DNA of 64,000 nucleotides, taken from Sphingobium sp. TKS (GTDB taxonomy: Bacteria; Pseudomonadota; Alphaproteobacteria; Sphingomonadales; Sphingomonadaceae). The stretch covers positions 442,001-506,000 of the forward strand of contig NZ_CP005084.1 in the NCBI RefSeq assembly GCF_001563265.1, given 5' to 3'. Numbering within the stretch: the first letter of the stretch is position 1; every line of letters begins with the position of its first letter. Positions 61,558-64,000 of this stretch are shown one piece after another. Made by a program: the position numbers and the translations under genes. The notes below the pieces were generated by a model. That model had not been told where the DNA came from. It made no database searches and worked only from the letters and a program-made list of their open reading frames with translations.

Positions 61558-62583
61558 ATGGATCAGTATATCGGCCTCGATGTTTCATTGAAAGATACCG
61601 CGATCTCGATCCGGCAGGACGGAAAGCGGATTTGGCGCGGCAAAGCTCCTTCGGATCCGAAGATTTTGGCAGAGGCGATCCGCAAGCATGCCCCGTCCGC
61701 CCGACGAGTGGTGTTCGAGACAGGGCCATTATCGACATGGTTCTTTCACGCGTTGACGGCCGAAGGGGTCCCCGCGATCTGCATTGAAGCGCGCCACGCG
61801 CAGAAGATATTGGATGAAACGCTCAATAAAACTGATGCCAACGACGCCGATGGCCTGGCTCAGCTAGCCGAGGCGGGATTTTACAAGGAAGTCCGCGTAA
61901 AGTCCTTTGACGCCATGCTAACCCGCACGCTCGCAGGCGCGCGCGAGCAACTCATTCGCATCTCGACCAAGCTTGGCAATCAGATTCGTGGCGTCATGAA
62001 GACATTTGGTCTCATCGTCCCCAAGGGCGGCGGCCGCGTGTTCGAGGGACATGTTCGGGAACTTTTGGAGAAGGAAGATGGCCTGGCGAGGATCATATTG
62101 CCCCTGCTCGAAGCATGGCGCGACATCCGCAAGCAAGCTGCCGTTCTGACTCGTTATTTACTGGCCATGGCGAGAAAAAGCCGCGAGGCACAGCTATTGA
62201 TGACGATCCCGGGTGTCGGTTCTGCCACGGCCGTCTCCTATCTCGTTGCCATTGAAGACCCTGATAACTTCGGTAAGTCGCGTTCAGTGGGGGCATGGCT
62301 AGGTCTTACCACACGCCGCTATCAGTCTGGTGAGGTCGATCGAAATGGTCACATTTCGAAAAGAGGCGACAATTATCTGCGCGGGCTGCTCTATGAAGCG
62401 GCAGTAGCGCTCCTTACCCGAACCAGGAGTGAAAGCAGCCTGAAAGATTGGGGGCTCGGCTTGTGTGAACGGTTGGGCTTCAAGTGCGCTGCTGTCGCCG
62501 TAGCGCGCAAACTCGCGGTCATCATGCATAGCATGCTCAAAACGGGAGAAGTCTTCAACACATCGGCCGGCGCCTCCGCATAA
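61558..62583 (+). CDS. IS110/IS1111 family transposase (copy C)
   Basis: 341 residues from ATG 61558, with GGAGAG upstream. DEDD domain: MDQYIGLDVSLKDTAISIRQ, VVFETGPLSTWFFHALTAEG, NKTDANDADGLAQLAEAGFY; C-terminal MTIPGVGSATAVSYLVAIED and GLTTRRYQSGEVDRNGHISK. It aligns with copy A residue for residue over most of its length. Intact frame. Confidence 0.93.
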   Translation: MDQYIGLDVSLKDTAISIRQDGKRIWRGKAPSDPKILAEAIRKHAPSARRVVFETGPLSTWFFHALTAEGVPAICIEARHAQKILDETLNKTDANDADGLAQLAEAGFYKEVRVKSFDAMLTRTLAGAREQLIRISTKLGNQIRGVMKTFGLIVPKGGGRVFEGHVRELLEKEDGLARIILPLLEAWRDIRKQAAVLTRYLLAMARKSREAQLLMTIPGVGSATAVSYLVAIEDPDNFGKSRSVGAWLGLTTRRYQSGEVDRNGHISKRGDNYLRGLLYEAAVALLTRTRSESSLKDWGLGLCERLGFKCAAVAVARKLAVIMHSMLKTGEVFNTSAGASA

Positions 62584-62599
62584 CGGGAGCCTGCCAGGC

Positions 62600-62895
62600 T
62601 ACCACTCTCAGCGCGTCGTCAGCTGACGCGTCGAGGCGTCCCTGCCGGGGACGTGGGTCAGGCCATTCCGCTCATACTGGCTGCAGCTCGCTAGAGACTG
62701 CGTAGGAGACATAGGAAGGCCTCGCTCGCGAAGACCCATGATGCGGCGGCTCCATGCCGACCGCGAAGACAACCCTGCTCCCGGCATACGATTATCCTCG
62801 CGCAAACAAACGACAGACTGAGACAATTGATACGATAGATTGACCGTCGCGCTGCAAACATCTGCGCGGGACGATCCTCTGTTTCCAAACCGCCT
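62600..62895 (+). ncRNA. Candidate IS1111 guide RNA region, copy C
   Basis: Hairpins CGCGTC-GTCAGCT-GACGCG (62612-62630) and CGTCCC-TGCCG-GGGACG (62637-62653). The first has a different sequence from copy A but the same pairing and position, that is, compensatory change; the second is identical to copy A. Confidence 0.5.
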
Positions 62896-62926
62896 TGACG
62901 AATGAAATGCGATTAGACAACCCGTT

Positions 62927-63274
62927 ATGACCATTCGCAAATCCATTCTCGGCATCGCTCTTGCCGCCGCCACCCTCTCGGCTGCCGTGCCGGCGACTTC
63001 GTTCGCCCATGACGGCGATCGTGGCTGGAGCCGCTATGATCGCCATGAGCGGGTTCGCTATTCTGATCGCCGCGACTATCGCGGCTATCGCGATGATCGC
63101 GGTTATCGCTGCCGCAAGTCGGGCGGGACCACCGGCCTGCTGCTCGGCGGCGTAGCCGGCGCGCTTCTGGGCCGCGCCGTCGATACGCGAGGCGACCGCG
63201 CACCGGGCACCATCATCGGCGCTGGCGCCGGAGCGCTGGCCGGCCGCGCCATCGATCGCAATTCGCGCTGCTAA
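62927..63274 (+). CDS. Glycine-zipper 2TM domain protein, secreted
   Basis: 115 residues from ATG 62927. Signal peptide (MTIRKSILGIALAAATLSAA, cleavage near SFAHD), an Arg/Tyr/Asp-rich stretch (RYSDRRDYRGYRDDRGYR) and a glycine zipper (GLLLGGVAGALLGRAVD, IIGAGAGALAGRAID). Envelope or stress-related proteins of this type are common in sphingomonads. No ribosome binding site is visible: the IS1111 copy C right end lies within 3 bases of the start codon, so the native leader has probably been displaced and expression may be low or IS-driven. Confidence 0.85.
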   Translation: MTIRKSILGIALAAATLSAAVPATSFAHDGDRGWSRYDRHERVRYSDRRDYRGYRDDRGYRCRKSGGTTGLLLGGVAGALLGRAVDTRGDRAPGTIIGAGAGALAGRAIDRNSRC

Positions 63275-63422
63275 GCGTTGAGGACGAGCGGCGGCGCCCA
63301 GACGGACGCCACCGCTTTGCCTTCCACGCGAGCGAAAATATGCGCCGGCCATTATCGCCTTACATCCGCCAGCGATCAAAAGATGCTATGATCATGTCGG
63401 CGGAAGTTGATGGAGGCAAGCG

Positions 63423-63638
63423 ATGGACAGCGGAACCGAGCTGGCAATTCGAGCGATAATCCGTGCGCTGTTTCAATCCGGGGCGATCAACCGGCAACAG
63501 GTGCAAGGCATCATGGGCGCCCTCAAGGAAGCGGCCGGTGGCGCTCAGGACAATCGCGATTCCGAGACGGCAAAAGAACTGGCCGCCCTATCCAAGCACA
63601 TTCATCTCGACACGGCCGTACCGCCATCAAGTGATTAG
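63423..63638 (+). CDS. Small hypothetical protein, 71 residues
   Basis: ATG 63423 with GGAGG 8 bases upstream. Helical sequence (AIRAIIRALFQSGAINRQQV, QGIMGALKEAAGG) without membrane segment or Cys. No family recognised. A partial palindrome (GGGTTCTATAGACCC, 63644-63658) follows the stop and might end transcription. Confidence 0.65.
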   Translation: MDSGTELAIRAIIRALFQSGAINRQQVQGIMGALKEAAGGAQDNRDSETAKELAALSKHIHLDTAVPPSSD

Positions 63639-63669
63639 CGCCGGGTTCTATAGACCCGAACCATCGTTG

Positions 63670-63804
63670 TTATGCTGCGTGTGCCGCAGCTTTAGCTTTT
63701 GCATCTGAAGCGCGTGAGGTCAGGTCGATCAAGCCACGGACAGTAGCGGACACGGCGTTAATAGCCCCTTTGGTTCTGCCACGCCTTACCATTCGACGCG
63801 GCAT
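63670..63804 (-). CDS. Possible small basic protein, 44 residues
   Basis: ATG 63802-63804 to TAA 63670. The peptide is basic at the N terminus (MPRRMVRRGRTKGAIN) and Ala/Lys-rich at the C terminus (ASDAKAKAAAHAA). The ribosome binding site is weak. It may be a real small gene or the 3' remnant of a larger one. It is divergent from the MucR-type gene. Confidence 0.35.
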   Translation of the reverse strand: MPRRMVRRGRTKGAINAVSATVRGLIDLTSRASDAKAKAAAHAA

Positions 63805-63936
63805 AACATCGGGTCCAGTTTATTTGATTGCTTCATCGGGCAATCTGATCTTGGGATGCAGCCAAATCGCAATATTTACATTTGATGTTGAAGCGCGCAA
63901 ATAGCGCCAACATTCCTCTCTCCACGGGTTCGCAAA

Positions 63937-64000
63937 ATGGCCGAAGCTAATCAATCCGACATCACCGCTCTCACCGTCCAGCTTGTCAGTGCTTTTGTTT
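63937..64000 (+). CDS. MucR/Ros family zinc-finger regulator, N-terminal start (runs off right edge)
   Basis: ATG 63937 opens MAEANQSDITALTVQLVSAF and V at the window edge. The segment ITALTVQLVSAFV is the typical opening of ROS/MUCR regulators of Alphaproteobacteria, which repress surface and symbiosis or cell-cycle genes. Only 21 codons are visible, so the zinc finger cannot be checked. Confidence 0.7.
   Translation, partial: MAEANQSDITALTVQLVSAFV

Larger units (their letters stand above)
61428..62924 (+). mobile_element. IS110 family element, IS1111-like, copy C
   Basis: Left motif GTAATCGC (61428-61435); right motif TTGAC (62895-62899) and GCGATTAG (62909-62916). It is collinear with copy A over the whole length, including both non-coding ends (GGTTGCCCCCCGATAAGATG in each), but clearly diverged, so they are related elements and not a recent duplication. 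Its right end stops only a few bases before the start codon at 62927. Confidence 0.75.

Noticed and set aside
1..64000. CRISPR arrays, tRNA or rRNA genes
   Set aside because: No regularly spaced direct repeats of suitable length and no cloverleaf or rRNA sequence were recognised by eye; a covariance search would be needed to exclude a tRNA fully.

Overview
The window reads as a chromosomal or megaplasmid catabolic island of an alphaproteobacterial sphingomonad (Sphingobium / Novosphingobium / Sphingomonas type). The reasons are high GC content, several TonB-dependent receptors beside catabolic genes, CYP101-type P450 and luciferase-like monooxygenase genes, an EcfG-like sigma factor with a matching promoter, the start of a MucR/Ros regulator at the right edge, and IS families common in this group (IS110/IS1111, IS91, IS256, IS5, IS630). 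No rRNA, tRNA or CRISPR array was seen.

Layout. 1-539: 5' part of a TonB receptor (minus). 0.9-5.8 kb: an IS island with IS5 and serine-recombinase relics, IS1111-type copy A and an IS91-type element with a tyrosine recombinase. 5.8-35.1 kb: the catabolic core. It holds a sulfatase-TonB receptor-sulfatase operon, a PQQ dehydrogenase, a TetR-SDR-thiolase operon, a diketocamphane-monooxygenase-like flavoprotein, a luciferase-like monooxygenase-crotonase-SMP30-TetR operon, an acyl-CoA ligase-RibB operon, an alcohol dehydrogenase-CYP101-flavin reductase operon, an SDR-crotonase operon and another TonB receptor. 35.3-39.1 kb: a second IS cluster (IS256, IS1111-type copy B, IS110 and IS630 relics, a MITE-like element). 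39.3-48.2 kb: beta-oxidation operons (thiolase, FadJ-like, acyl-CoA dehydrogenase; then SDR, acyl-CoA dehydrogenase, APH-type kinase) with a divergent GntR regulator. 48.3-53.4 kb: PilZ-XRE regulator, TetR, ECF sigma factor, VWA lipoprotein and TPR protein. 53.4-59.4 kb: NAD-dependent formate dehydrogenase (fdsGBA, fdsD, fdhD). 59.8-64 kb: EcfG-like sigma factor, small proteins, IS1111-type copy C and the MucR start.

How the parts fit. The core resembles the camphor route: a P450cam-like CYP101 with the camphor-contact Tyr, Asp and Thr positions kept, an alcohol dehydrogenase immediately upstream of it (camD-camC order), a type II (FMN) Baeyer-Villiger oxygenase, a flavin reductase, a CoA ligase and beta-oxidation genes. 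Added to this are sulfatases and TonB receptors, which suggest import and desulfation of a sulfated alicyclic or terpenoid compound, and a RibB-type gene that would raise flavin supply. The substrate is inferred, not shown.

The most notable unreported pattern is a palindrome, CTAAT-N4-ATTAG (variants ATAAC left arm, GTTAG right arm). It occurs eight times, in the promoter gaps of the core operons from 13 to 32.5 kb, and so marks one coordinated regulon, probably under one of the local TetR regulators. The three intact IS1111-type elements share a conserved hairpin with an NGCCG pentaloop in their right non-coding ends, a candidate guide (bridge/seek) RNA.
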